Below, one piece after another: positions 34,797 to 43,974 of a stretch of 64,000 bases of DNA; the first letter of the stretch is position 1, and every line of letters begins with the position of its first letter. This DNA is from Halorussus salinisoli. GTDB taxonomy: Archaea > Halobacteriota > Halobacteria > Halobacteriales > Haladaptataceae. The notes beneath the pieces are model-generated. The model did no database searches and had not been told where the DNA came from. It saw nothing but the letters and a program-made list of their open reading frames with translations. The stretch spans positions 620,001 to 684,000 of the forward strand of contig SZNP01000004.1 of assembly GCA_005239435.1 (NCBI GenBank), read 5' to 3'. The translations under genes and the position numbers were made by a program.

Positions 34797-35795
34797 ATGG
34801 CACGATTAAACATGATCCGAGTATTTGCAATAGTTTTCTCGGTTCTACTCCTCGCAGGAGGTGCAACCATCGGTAGTGGCGATACAGCGAAATCAGACAC
34901 TGAATCAGTTGTCGGACAACCAGCAGCCGAAGCAGCCGCCAAACAAGACAGTGATTCGCCCGCAGTAACTTTCGAAAACCAGACGACAGACGGGACCAGT
35001 GTAGTCGTTCGTTCTGTAACTATCCCAGACGGCGGATTCATCGCTATCCACAACGAGAGCGGGGCCGTTGTCGGCTATAGCGAGTACCTCAGTCCCGTGC
35101 GATACAAGAACGTCACAGTCTCCGTGACGGTTCGTACATCCGCTAGTTCGGCTCAGTTAGCCCAGATGCAGTCGTTGCTGAATCGGACACAGAGTCGCGA
35201 ACGAACGATGTTCGCGATGATGAACCAGACGATGGGACCGGGCATGATGCGAAATCAGACGGTGAGACACGGACAGATGCACGACGTGGTGACGGAACCG
35301 GATCGCCACCGGCTCATGCATCAGATGAACCAATCGATGAGTCCACAGATGGTCGGGCTCATGCTGAACCAGACGCGAGACTTCCGACAGATGCACGCCC
35401 TGATGCCGACGCTGATGAGGGATGGAACTGTGAATCAGACGACGATGCAGGCGATGATTCAGTTGATGAATCAGACCGAGGAGCGAGAGACGCTCATGTT
35501 CCAGCAGATGATGAACCGGAGTCTCGGTCGGCAACAGATGCGGACGCTGATGCTGAATCAAACCCGCGACTTCGCCCGGATGCATCTCCTGATGGCACAG
35601 CTCCAAAGCCAGCAACTGACCGCACAGGGGCAGACTCTCACTGCGATGCTCCACAGAGACACCAACGGAAACGAGGAGTTCGACTTCCCGGAGGCCGACG
35701 ACCCGTACACGGTCGATGACGAGCCAGTGGCCGACAGTACCCGAGTTGTCTTTCAGCAATCAGACCAAAACGAGACGGCAACCGAAGGAACGTAG
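34797..35795 (+). CDS. Secreted methionine-rich protein: DUF7282-like domain split by a Met-rich insertion
   Basis: A 332-residue exported protein. The N-terminal hydrophobic segment (MIRVFAIVFSVLLLAGG) is a signal or anchor. Residues about 56-112 (SVTIPDGGFIAIHNESGAV..., GYSEYLSPVRYKNVTVSV) and 279-320 (MLHRDTNGNEEFDF...DDPYTVDDEPVADS) are the two halves of a DUF7282-type beta domain. Between them lies a block of about 165 residues with some 26 Met, many Gln/His, and nine N-x-S/T sequons, including a near-repeat of LMLNQTRDF at 188 and 251. Such Met-rich segments bind Cu(I) in other copper-resistance proteins. Starts at 34773 and 34812 are also possible. Location in the copper island supports a copper role. 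Confidence 0.8.
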   Translation: MARLNMIRVFAIVFSVLLLAGGATIGSGDTAKSDTESVVGQPAAEAAAKQDSDSPAVTFENQTTDGTSVVVRSVTIPDGGFIAIHNESGAVVGYSEYLSPVRYKNVTVSVTVRTSASSAQLAQMQSLLNRTQSRERTMFAMMNQTMGPGMMRNQTVRHGQMHDVVTEPDRHRLMHQMNQSMSPQMVGLMLNQTRDFRQMHALMPTLMRDGTVNQTTMQAMIQLMNQTEERETLMFQQMMNRSLGRQQMRTLMLNQTRDFARMHLLMAQLQSQQLTAQGQTLTAMLHRDTNGNEEFDFPEADDPYTVDDEPVADSTRVVFQQSDQNETATEGT

Positions 35796-35936
35796 CGTTT
35801 TTGCACACCCGTTAGAGCTGTAGAGCCGATCTCGACGACGATCGTACCCTTGATCAACTCCGAGAATATCAACCTACTGAGGGACAAGATAATACTATGT
35901 TACAGGTAATTTAAATATGTAGTGAGCATCCACGGA

Positions 35937-37061
35937 CTACGTTTTGGCTTCTGGTTCGATTTTTGCCAGCCAAATTCCCTCCTCACCGCTCCAGCCGCCG
36001 ACAACCAGCGCACCGTCCTCGAACCGGGACAACCCAACGGGAGTTCCTACGTTGATAGACACCGTGACCGTCTTCTGTACTTGTCCCCAGCGATCCACGA
36101 TATGTATCGGTTTCTCGGGGTCCCGTCCCGAGTGATCCTGATTCTGCGGTTCGCCCGTGAGGGCAAACCCATTGCGATATGTGGTCAGGTCCACGATGTG
36201 CTGTAGGTCGTACGTGCGCCGCCAGACGAACTCGCCGTCGGCAGTGGTCCGAACGAGCATCCCTCGGCTGTGGACGTCCGGTATCGAACCCGTGCTGCCG
36301 CCGTAGAGGACACCGTTGGTCGAGGGAATCGCGACGTTAACGCCCTCTGAGCCGACCCCACCGTAGGTGTGACGCCAGGCAGGTGTGCCGTCAGGATCGA
36401 TGGCACAGAGCCAGGCGTCATCGTCGCTTCCTCCAGCGAGGAGGAACCCCGCTTCCCGCGGGAAGAGGTCGCCGACGTAGTTTCCGTCGTAAGTTCGCTC
36501 CCAGCGGGTGTTTCCCTCGGCGTCGACTGCACGGACCCAGGCGCGTAAGTCGGCATCAACCCGGCGAGGGTCTCCACGATACCCGTATATCAGATAGCCA
36601 TCGTCTGCGGGGTAGAGAGCGCGGATACCGTAAGGAGCCTCGGCACGCCACCGCCATTGCTCTTGGCCATCTTCGTCGAGGTGGAGGAGCCAAAGCCTCG
36701 GTGACTCGTCTGTCGTCCCCAGAACAGTATATCCATTGTTACTAGGGACGGCATCAACAGCTCTAGTGAAACCTGGCGTGTCGACGGTCTTCGTCCACTG
36801 GGCGGTACCGTCGGGACCGATTTCGGCGAGCCAAGCGGTTGCTGAGCGGTGACTTCCCGTTCGTCCGACCACTATCACGCCATCGTTTGCGTCCCCTATT
36901 GCTTGACACTGAAATTCGGCATCACCGAAGGTCTGCTTCCATGCGACTGCGTTAGAGCTAGATGCACCTTCAGAGCGAGAATGCGTGCCAGTCGTAATTC
37001 CGGGAACCGCTACGACAAAACCGGCGCATCGGAGGAGGTGTCGTCTGGAGGGCGGTGACAT
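35937..37061 (-). CDS. Secreted beta-propeller protein (PQQ-like repeats)
   Basis: A 374-residue protein with a Tat-like signal (SRRHLLRCAGFVVAVPG). It is followed by about six repeats of the kind GVIVVGRTGS...AWLAEIGPDGTAQWTKT, ending each blade in W-x-x-T/R. The start at 37061 is preferred over 37136 because a TTTATGATTTAT box lies about 25 bases upstream and the twin-arginine motif then sits at the N-terminus. It is probably a lipid-free extracellular protein. No catalytic residues are evident. Another propeller lipoprotein lies at 39547-40884. Confidence 0.75.
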   Translation of the reverse strand: MSPPSRRHLLRCAGFVVAVPGITTGTHSRSEGASSSNAVAWKQTFGDAEFQCQAIGDANDGVIVVGRTGSHRSATAWLAEIGPDGTAQWTKTVDTPGFTRAVDAVPSNNGYTVLGTTDESPRLWLLHLDEDGQEQWRWRAEAPYGIRALYPADDGYLIYGYRGDPRRVDADLRAWVRAVDAEGNTRWERTYDGNYVGDLFPREAGFLLAGGSDDDAWLCAIDPDGTPAWRHTYGGVGSEGVNVAIPSTNGVLYGGSTGSIPDVHSRGMLVRTTADGEFVWRRTYDLQHIVDLTTYRNGFALTGEPQNQDHSGRDPEKPIHIVDRWGQVQKTVTVSINVGTPVGLSRFEDGALVVGGWSGEEGIWLAKIEPEAKT

Positions 37062-37144
37062 ACTGGGCAGGTGACTACGATAAATCATAAACCTTCCGTC
37101 AGTATTTGGAAAACGTTTTGTCAACGCTTCCAGCACGTGAAGGT

Positions 37145-38566
37145 ATGCGAGCCCTCCACGCAGTTCTCCTCTCAGCAGTCGTGATGTCCGCTATTGTTCC
37201 CGTCGGCATAGCTGCCCCGCGAGTTACTTCGAACGAAGCATCGCTGGAGCGCATCGGCGTCTGGCAAGCACCCACGAACGTAACTGACTTCGACGACGCC
37301 TCCGACGTCCGGACCGCAATTACCGATGGAACGTTGACCCGAGCAACCAGCGTCACCCACGACGATACCCTCGTGATGGGAATCCAGATGCGTGGTTTCA
37401 CGGACATCGTCTCAGCTGCCAACGGGTCGAATGTAACGGAACAGTTCCAATCCGCGATGTCCACTCACGGCGATCTGCTAGTCGAACAAACGAACCCGCC
37501 ACCCAGTCGCCAGGCGATGCAAGTGCACGTCCTCAACTGGACCGGCGTTACTGTCTTACCGGATGACGCGAACGACACCTACTACGTCGTGGTAGACCTC
37601 GACGAAGCCCGTATAACTCGCGGCGAAGACGGTGACAGGGAATCTCTTGATCATGGACCGTACGAGTTTATTGTCAGAGCAGAGCTCGCGGCTGATTCAC
37701 CGCTGACCGAGGACCGGCAGTACGCCGTGGCACCGGTAGATTCGCGGAAGGCGTCTCTCGAAACGGCCCCAGACGGGAAGGTTCACGTCGAGGCTGGGTC
37801 GAATCTGACGGTATCCGGTACGACAAATGTCGGAACGAGCTGGCCGGTGACCGTTGTCCTTAGCGGAGACGACAACGCAGACACGTCTGCCAATGAGTCG
37901 TTCCAAGTAACTAGGGAGGCGACGGTCCAACCATCCGAGGAGAGAAATCGCCACTACAGAAGAACCTTCGACACCGCGTTCGATCGAGAGACTGTTCCGA
38001 TAACGGCCGAAAACGTGACTGTCAATGTGCGATTTGCCGGTCGTTCATTACTCGATGAGCCGGTTCCCGTCGCACTCGCCGACCCTCGTGCCTCGGTCAC
38101 GGTCGACGGAATCTATGAAGACGGCAACATCACAGCTCTCTCGGTGAATGCGTCTCTTTCGGTAGGCGGATTCCTTGTACTCCACGAGGAGTCGGCAGAC
38201 GGTACGGTAGTGGGTCACACTAAGTATCTCGGTTCCGGTGAACACGCCGTGTCGGTGTACAGCAGCGAACCGATCGACGCTGACGAGGTGGTCGTCGTTG
38301 CCCACCGCGACAGCAATCACAACGAGTGGTTCGACGGTCCGAATCGCGATCGCGCCTACGCCGAGAAGGATCCTGACGAAGCAATTACCTTCGGCCAGAC
38401 GAGGTCATCAATGCCAACTGAGACGACGACTGCGTCGACACCGACCGACGCCACCATCACGTCCTCGGCTGACGACACATCCAGTCGGGGCGCGACGCCC
38501 GGCTTCGGAGTGACCGCTACTACGTTCGCCGTTCTGATCGCTCTCGGCGTCCTGGGACGCCGCTGA
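37145..38566 (+). CDS. PGF-CTERM surface protein with C-terminal DUF7282-like domain
   Basis: A 473-residue surface glycoprotein-like protein. It has a signal peptide (MRALHAVLLSAVVMSAIVPVGIAA) and several N-x-S/T sequons. A DUF7282-like domain lies near residues 330-430 (ASLSVGGFLVLHEESADGTVVGHT, VVVVAHRDSNHNEWFDG). A Thr/Ser-rich stalk leads to the tail TPGFGVTATTFAVLIALGVLGRR, a PGF-CTERM archaeosortase signal for lipid anchoring. The DUF7282-like domain pairs it with the Met-rich protein at 34797. ATG 37145 is chosen because it starts the signal peptide. Confidence 0.82.
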   Translation: MRALHAVLLSAVVMSAIVPVGIAAPRVTSNEASLERIGVWQAPTNVTDFDDASDVRTAITDGTLTRATSVTHDDTLVMGIQMRGFTDIVSAANGSNVTEQFQSAMSTHGDLLVEQTNPPPSRQAMQVHVLNWTGVTVLPDDANDTYYVVVDLDEARITRGEDGDRESLDHGPYEFIVRAELAADSPLTEDRQYAVAPVDSRKASLETAPDGKVHVEAGSNLTVSGTTNVGTSWPVTVVLSGDDNADTSANESFQVTREATVQPSEERNRHYRRTFDTAFDRETVPITAENVTVNVRFAGRSLLDEPVPVALADPRASVTVDGIYEDGNITALSVNASLSVGGFLVLHEESADGTVVGHTKYLGSGEHAVSVYSSEPIDADEVVVVAHRDSNHNEWFDGPNRDRAYAEKDPDEAITFGQTRSSMPTETTTASTPTDATITSSADDTSSRGATPGFGVTATTFAVLIALGVLGRR

Positions 38567-38568
38567 CA

Positions 38569-39396
38569 TCACCCTTCTGTCTCTGATTCTATGTGGAGGG
38601 TCCGTTCCAGCATCTCCTCACCCCAATCTAGAATTATAGTCTCGTCACTCCCTGCGCTTCCGTAGAGTGAAACCGGTTCGATGTGGGTCTCGCGCCCACC
38701 GGCAGGCACGTCGAATCGGATTTCACTCTGGTCGCTGAGCTGGGTCGATCCGAGCTCCGCCACGAACGTCCCCGAGTTCTCACCCGAATTACGTACCGTG
38801 ATGGCTGGCTCGATTGACGAATGCTGAGCGGCCTTGTTGGGGACTTCGAATGCCGAGACGGTTAATTCGGGAGGTGCAGCCAGTACGTCAAGCACGGCCT
38901 GCGGAAGTGTCCACGCAGCGTCCGGGGAAGACGTTCGGCCATCCCAGAGCAGTTGCCCAGCTGTTGCGGTCGCGAAGGTCGGAACCGCGAAGGCGACACT
39001 GACCGCGTTCTCTTCCGTTCGATTCCGGGTAAGGAATGTCTCATCGACGTCGTAACGGCTCGAATCGAGTGAGAGGGAGAGTGCACTCCGGACGGTTCGA
39101 GTTGGCTTCGCCACACCGTCGGTCAGCACGTCGACAATCACGTACTGGGTATCCGGACGACCGTAGACTTCCGGGTGAACTCCTGCTTTCAACCCGACGA
39201 ACATCTGTCGGGGCTGAATCGAGTCTATCGTAATCGCTCCGCCTCCCACGATAGCTGAATCGCCTACGGAAAGCGCAGAAGGGGAACGAGTCGTCGTGTC
39301 GATATGCCGTTCGGAAGATGTACAGCCCGCGAGGGAGAGGGTGGAGAGCGTGGCTCCGAGTATCAGGGCAGAGCGCCGGGAATGTTCGGGCGGCAT
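38569..39396 (-). CDS. Lipoprotein of unknown function
   Basis: A 275-residue protein with the lipoprotein signal SRRSALILGATLSTLSLAGCTSS. The mature part is beta-rich, with the sequence VGDSAIVGGGAITIDSIQPRQMF and a CARDB-like C-terminal domain (AITVRNSGENSGTFVAEL...). The ATG at 39396 is chosen because it puts the signal at the N-terminus and lies about 28 bases after a tattatg box. The stop is two bases from the stop of the convergent PGF-CTERM gene. Function unknown. Confidence 0.7.
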   Translation of the reverse strand: MPPEHSRRSALILGATLSTLSLAGCTSSERHIDTTTRSPSALSVGDSAIVGGGAITIDSIQPRQMFVGLKAGVHPEVYGRPDTQYVIVDVLTDGVAKPTRTVRSALSLSLDSSRYDVDETFLTRNRTEENAVSVAFAVPTFATATAGQLLWDGRTSSPDAAWTLPQAVLDVLAAPPELTVSAFEVPNKAAQHSSIEPAITVRNSGENSGTFVAELGSTQLSDQSEIRFDVPAGGRETHIEPVSLYGSAGSDETIILDWGEEMLERTLHIESETEG

Positions 39397-39546
39397 CGTA
39401 GCTGTTACTCGGTAACATTGACATAATATGTCTTGTGGTGTCGTCGGTTCCCTTGGTGTTCGACTTAATTCTGACACGAAGAATCCTACAGCAGTCGAGC
39501 CTCAGGCTATCTATACCTTCTCCCACAAAGTGCACTGAACCGTTTT

Positions 39547-40884
39547 CTACGGATCTAATGCGACGAGGTTTGACGCGCCATCTGCGAGGTAGACGGTCCC
39601 GTCGAGACCAGTTGCGTCGAACACCGTGTCCTTTCCGATAGCGGCAGTCGCTTGCCCTTCAGCATTCACGGCGTAGACCGTGAGAAACGGCTGGTCGGCG
39701 TGATCCGCAGTTATTGCCGAAGCGACGAGCACGTCCTGCGTCGCTGCCTCAGGCCACGCGTTGTTTGAAGGCGGGTCGAACGTCCAGCGCTCCTCGCCGG
39801 TGACGTCGTAGGCGGTGGCCGCGTCGGCCGCCGTGCCCGACCGGGTGTAGAGCGTGTTCCGATCCGGGTCGAGCAGGAGCCACTGACCGTAGTCGTCGTC
39901 GCGCCACGCGACGGTCCCGTCGGTCTCAACCGCCGCAACCGCGTCACCGCCGACGTACAGCCGGTCACCATCGAATAATAACTCTTCGACGGGGATGTCG
40001 CGTCGCCAGTCGCTACTCCCGTTCTGACCGACTCCGTGGAGCGTCACGTGCGACTCCTCTCCGGTCAGGTAGAACACCCGCCCAGCGGCGGCCTCGACGC
40101 GAGTGGCCGGACCGCGGTCGTACGTGAACTGGGTGTCTCCGTCCCAGTCAAGTCCCACGAGCCGGTTCTGAGCAGCGACGTAGACGCCGTCACGTCCCAC
40201 GGCAACGTCTTGGACATCAACGAACTCGCGGGTCCAGCGCACCGTCCCGGTGGCCGCGTCGATACCGTACACGACTGTCGATAGCGGCGACTCGGGCGTC
40301 TGATGACTCACGGGTGTCGTTCCAGGCGGCGGAAAGAACTCGAGGCCGGTGGCGACGACGAGCCCGTCGGCAATGCCAGCGATCGCGAGTTCGCGCTCCC
40401 GCCGGAGCGACCAGCGACGCTCGCCGTCAGTCTGGTTCAGCGCGTGGACAGCGCTCCACTGCCGCTCCTCGGCGGGACCTGCAACTGCGTAAACAGTGTC
40501 GTCGGAGAGCGTGAGCCCCCATTGGCCGCGGGAGATGTTCTGATAGGCCGCGTGGGAGCCGCCGACTGCTTCGCCGTCGGATTCAGTCTGCCACAGCACC
40601 GATTGCTCGTCGGGATTGACGGCCGCGACCGCTGACGAGCCGTTGTCCTTGTTCAGGGTAGCGTAGAGGAGTTCGTCGGTCGTGTCCAGTCCCAGAACGT
40701 GCCAACCATCGAATGGCAGTGTCCAGGCCGGCGTCCACTCGGGCACGTCACCGGGCGTTTGTTTTTCGCCATCACCGACATCCGCCGGAGCACTGGAATT
40801 CGTCTCACGGAGTTCGCTGAGACAGCCAGCAGTCGCGGGGAGGAGGGACGCCCCTAACCGGAGGGCCTGTCTACGGGAAACCAT
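39547..40884 (-). CDS. PQQ-binding-like beta-propeller lipoprotein
   Basis: A 445-residue lipoprotein (signal SRRQALRLGASLLPATAGC) with PQQ-type propeller repeats such as LLYATLNKDNGSSAVAAVN, GTVRWTREFVDVQDVAVG, and GTVAWRDDDYGQWLLLD. The frame continues upstream to 41121, but that part is an antisense shadow of the P-type ATPase remnant; the ATG at 40884 gives a proper signal. It could be an assembly or scaffold protein or a redox enzyme; cofactor residues were not identified. Confidence 0.78.
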   Translation of the reverse strand: MVSRRQALRLGASLLPATAGCLSELRETNSSAPADVGDGEKQTPGDVPEWTPAWTLPFDGWHVLGLDTTDELLYATLNKDNGSSAVAAVNPDEQSVLWQTESDGEAVGGSHAAYQNISRGQWGLTLSDDTVYAVAGPAEERQWSAVHALNQTDGERRWSLRRERELAIAGIADGLVVATGLEFFPPPGTTPVSHQTPESPLSTVVYGIDAATGTVRWTREFVDVQDVAVGRDGVYVAAQNRLVGLDWDGDTQFTYDRGPATRVEAAAGRVFYLTGEESHVTLHGVGQNGSSDWRRDIPVEELLFDGDRLYVGGDAVAAVETDGTVAWRDDDYGQWLLLDPDRNTLYTRSGTAADAATAYDVTGEERWTFDPPSNNAWPEAATQDVLVASAITADHADQPFLTVYAVNAEGQATAAIGKDTVFDATGLDGTVYLADGASNLVALDP

Positions 40885-40972
40885 GAGCGTCGTCTCGTAC
40901 AGAACGGCAAAATGTCTTCTGGTAAATAAAAAGTCGATTTTCGATAACAAGCTCGTTGAAAGGGGCCATACC

Positions 40973-41194
40973 TTACCCGGACACCGACAGGTCGACGCCT
41001 CGAAGTCGTCGGGCGTTGATCGCGACGATAATCGTCGACAGCGACATGAACACTGCCCCGATAGCGGGTGAGAGGAGGATGACAAGCGGAGCGAGAACAC
41101 CGGCGGCGAGCGGGAGCGCAACGACGTTGTAGCCCGTCGCCCAGACGAGGTACTCCTGCATCTTCCAGTAGCTCGCCTTCGAGAGCTTGACGAG
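40973..41194 (-). pseudogene. P1B-type ATPase, C-terminal remnant
   Basis: About 70 codons ([23 protein letters not shown]... ending [12 protein letters not shown]) correspond to the last two transmembrane segments of CopB ([23 protein letters not shown] in the gene at 22942). Upstream of about 41194 the homology ends abruptly and the frame meets a stop. It shows that a second copper-type ATPase gene once stood here. Confidence 0.85.
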
Positions 41195-41393
41195 GTTTCA
41201 TCGATGGTTCAATCAAGGCCTCACAGGCGACGACGAGGAGTTCGTGTCGAAATAGCGTATCGCAGACACAGGCAGTTGCATTCGAAAATAAGGAATCGGC
41301 CTGTACTATCCCTCATACGTTAACTCTCCCGGTCCTCCTGGCGTCTGTTATCAAAGCACAACGGGATTAAAACGGGGTACCGAAGTATCTCAT

Positions 41394-41759
41394 ATGGCAA
41401 CGAATACAGACCAAGGAATGCTTAGGGTCGTCCTCATCGTTCTGGGGGTTCTCATCCTGTTCCCCCTCCTGATGATGGTATTTGCGATACCGATGATGGG
41501 GATGATGGGCTGGTGGTGGGGAGGCGGCACGATCGAGAACGGCCTCTCACCGCTTTGGGGCATCGGAATGATGCTCGTCTGGCTCGCCATTCTAGTGGGT
41601 ATCGGATACTTCCTTTACCGCGGACTCGTCGGTCGGATGGACACCGATTCCACCGGCGATCCCGCACTAGAAGAACTCCGAATAGCGTACGCTCGTGGAG
41701 AACTATCCGAGGACGAGTACCAAAAGCGGCGCGAACGGCTCCGAACCGAGGAACGGTAA
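41394..41759 (+). CDS. SHOCT-domain membrane protein, Met/Gly/Trp-rich
   Basis: A 121-residue protein with two hydrophobic segments (VVLIVLGVLILFPLLMMVF and GIGMMLVWLAILVGIGYFLY). They are joined by the loop PMMGMMGWWWGGG, and a C-terminal SHOCT domain (LEELRIAYARGELSEDEYQKRRERL) follows. The Met-rich loop could face the outside and bind copper. The stop is 18 bp before the permease start, so the two form an operon. Confidence 0.82.
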   Translation: MATNTDQGMLRVVLIVLGVLILFPLLMMVFAIPMMGMMGWWWGGGTIENGLSPLWGIGMMLVWLAILVGIGYFLYRGLVGRMDTDSTGDPALEELRIAYARGELSEDEYQKRRERLRTEER

Positions 41760-41777
41760 CGACAGGAGGGACTGAGC

Positions 41778-43181
41778 ATGCCGCTGTCATTGGCACAAGG
41801 AGTGTTGGAATCGCTCCGCATCGGTGTTGGCTTCCTCTGGACCGCCGCGTGGGCGATTATCATGGGCCTCACGATTACGAGCCTCGTGCAGGTCTACGTC
41901 TCGAAGGAACGGATGGCGCGGGTTCTCGGCGACGACGACCTCGGTGCCCTCACGAAAGCGACGGTGTTCGGTGCCGCCAGTAGCGGCTGTAGCTTCGGGG
42001 CGGTCGCTATCGGAAAGGGCCTGTTCAAGAAAGGAGCGCACGCTGTGAACGTCCTCGCGTTCATGTTTGCGTCGACGAATCTCATCGTCGAACTCGGCCT
42101 GATGATTCTGATTCTGCTCGGCTGGGAGTTCCTCGTCGCCGAACTCCTTGGAGGGGTTATCCTCATCGCGGTGATGGCGCTCATCGTCCACGTAACCCTC
42201 CCCGAGAATTTGTTCGATCAGGTTCGTGACGAACTCAATCAGCGTGATCAAGACCACGGCGTTACAGAGGATCCCACCTGCGGGATGGAGGGCAAAGACG
42301 AGTACTCACTCGTGACTGACGGCGGTGAGACGCTGAAGTTCTGCTCGGCAGGTTGTATGGAAACGTACGAGCAGGAAGCGGCAAGTAGCGGGGGTTGGCG
42401 CGACGAACTCCTCTCGTGGGGTGGGTGGTATAAAGTCGGCAATCAGTACCACAAGGAGTGGTCGATGATTTGGAAAGACGTCATTGCGGGCTTCCTCGTC
42501 GCGGGCTTCGTCATCGTATTTGTCCCACAGTGGGTGTGGAACGTGCTGTTCCTGCAAGGCGACGGGCTACTCGTGAGCGCAGAGAACGCGATTATGGGTG
42601 TGACGATTGCCGTGATTAGCTTCGTCGGCAGCATGGGGAACGTCCCGTTCGCAGTGGCACTATGGGGCGGCGGGATCAGCTTTGCGGGCGTCATTGCGTT
42701 CGTCTACGCCGACCTGATCACGATTCCCGTCCTCAACGTTTATCGGAAATATTACGGCTGGAAGGTGATGCTGTACATCCTCGGCGTGTTCTTCGTCACG
42801 ATGGCATTCACCGGGTTCCTCATGGAGGAGTTGTTCGACGTCCTTGGCATCGTTCCCGACCTCGCGGGCGGCCAGACTGCGACCGAACAGGAGTACTTTG
42901 AACTAAACTACACGTTCTACCTCAACATCATCGCGTTCGCACTCTCCGGGTTCCTCCTCTACGTCTACCGGCGCGGTCTCGGAGCGCCCGGCCAGTACCG
43001 CGACCCGGTCTGTGGGATGCGAACCGACGATAGCGGCCCGAGCGTTATCCATGACGGTGACACGTACTACTTCTGCTCGAAGGCCTGCAAGCGGTCGTTC
43101 GAAACGAATCCTCCTGCGTTCTCTCACAAACATCCCGAGATTTCAGAGGGAGGGGCTACCCAGAGTCATGACCACCACTAA
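41778..43181 (+). CDS. UPF0718/ArsP-type permease with two YHS-like metal-binding fingers
   Basis: A 467-residue integral membrane protein of the DUF318/UPF0718 permease type, with KATVFGAASSGCSFGAVAIGKG in the first half. One YHS-like domain sits between the two membrane halves (DPTCGMEGKDEY...FCSAGCMETY, about 170-205). A second sits at the C-terminus (DPVCGMRTDDSG...FCSKACKRSF, about 410-440), followed by a His-rich end. Related permeases move arsenicals or other metals; YHS/TRASH fingers bind metals through Cys. In this copper cluster the likely substrate is copper or another soft metal, but this is inferred. Confidence 0.85.
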   Translation: MPLSLAQGVLESLRIGVGFLWTAAWAIIMGLTITSLVQVYVSKERMARVLGDDDLGALTKATVFGAASSGCSFGAVAIGKGLFKKGAHAVNVLAFMFASTNLIVELGLMILILLGWEFLVAELLGGVILIAVMALIVHVTLPENLFDQVRDELNQRDQDHGVTEDPTCGMEGKDEYSLVTDGGETLKFCSAGCMETYEQEAASSGGWRDELLSWGGWYKVGNQYHKEWSMIWKDVIAGFLVAGFVIVFVPQWVWNVLFLQGDGLLVSAENAIMGVTIAVISFVGSMGNVPFAVALWGGGISFAGVIAFVYADLITIPVLNVYRKYYGWKVMLYILGVFFVTMAFTGFLMEELFDVLGIVPDLAGGQTATEQEYFELNYTFYLNIIAFALSGFLLYVYRRGLGAPGQYRDPVCGMRTDDSGPSVIHDGDTYYFCSKACKRSFETNPPAFSHKHPEISEGGATQSHDHH

Positions 43182-43275
43182 ACGACCCGTCACAGGGAAG
43201 GCTACCGACCGTCTTCACCGGGTTCCACCTCTGCTAATCCGAACTGGTACAAAGGCCGAGACCCAACGACGAGGT

Positions 43276-43314
43276 ATGAGCAAACGACGCACCGAATCGG
43301 GGTGGAGAAGATGA
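43276..43314 (+). CDS. Possible 12-residue leader ORF overlapping the next gene
   Basis: ATG 43276 opens MSKRRTESGWRR-stop. The TGA overlaps the ATG of the membrane regulator in ATGA (43311-43314), the same arrangement as at 5333-5377. A GAGGT sits right before the ATG. It may serve translational coupling or be chance. Confidence 0.3.
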   Translation: MSKRRTESGWRR

Positions 43315-43904
43315 ATCAGCGGCGGGCAGACGCCGTAGTCGGATTCCTTGTCGCAGCCGTCTTGATTTTCGGCGGCGCGCTCAGCTGGCAGGCCTATCAG
43401 CAAACCCGCGCCCTCAACGGAATGATGGGGTCAATGATGGGAACGTCGATGGGGTCAGTTCACGGACCGAACCCGTTCTGGTACATCCTCGGGACGCTCC
43501 TCGTCTCGACTGTCATCGCCGGGATCTATCTCGCCGTCCGCGACGATATTTCCACCACCGATGGAGGAATCGAACCTCGGACGGACGCCCCAAATACGCT
43601 AGAGTCGGATAGTGTCGACCTATCGGATATGGATGCAGAACCGAGCGAGTCGGTAACCACTGAGGAAGATGCACAGACGCGTACGCTCGACATCCTCCCA
43701 GAGGATGAGCGCCGCGTCCTTGAACCGGTGCTTACCTCACCTGGCATCACTCAGATCGAACTGCGAGATCGCTCAGACTTCTCGAAGAGCAAAGTGAGCC
43801 AGACCGTGAGTGCGCTTGAGAAGCGCGGATTGCTGTACCGTGAACGCCAGGGACGGACGTATCGAATCTACCCGAGTGATGAGATACATCAGAATCACGT
43901 GTGA
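43311..43904 (+). CDS. Membrane-anchored winged-helix protein with Met-rich external loop
   Basis: A 197-residue protein. Two N-terminal transmembrane segments (about 8-28 and 55-77) flank a loop with NGMMGSMMGTSMGSVHG. A linker of acidic residues then leads to a winged helix-turn-helix (about 125-195; LTSPGITQIELRDRSDFSKSKVSQTVSALEKRGLLYRER). The topology puts the Met/His loop outside and the DNA-binding domain inside, as in a one-component membrane sensor. Met clusters bind Cu(I), so it may sense periplasm-side copper. It follows the YHS permease and precedes two small Met/Gly-rich membrane proteins. No such regulator is known to me in a copper role. Confidence 0.78.
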   Translation: MNQRRADAVVGFLVAAVLIFGGALSWQAYQQTRALNGMMGSMMGTSMGSVHGPNPFWYILGTLLVSTVIAGIYLAVRDDISTTDGGIEPRTDAPNTLESDSVDLSDMDAEPSESVTTEEDAQTRTLDILPEDERRVLEPVLTSPGITQIELRDRSDFSKSKVSQTVSALEKRGLLYRERQGRTYRIYPSDEIHQNHV

Positions 43905-43974
43905 AGCTCGCTGTTAGCGTCTGATTGACGACTTTGGAATACCTCCGTCAATTACAGCGGTTGCGAGGCGAAAG

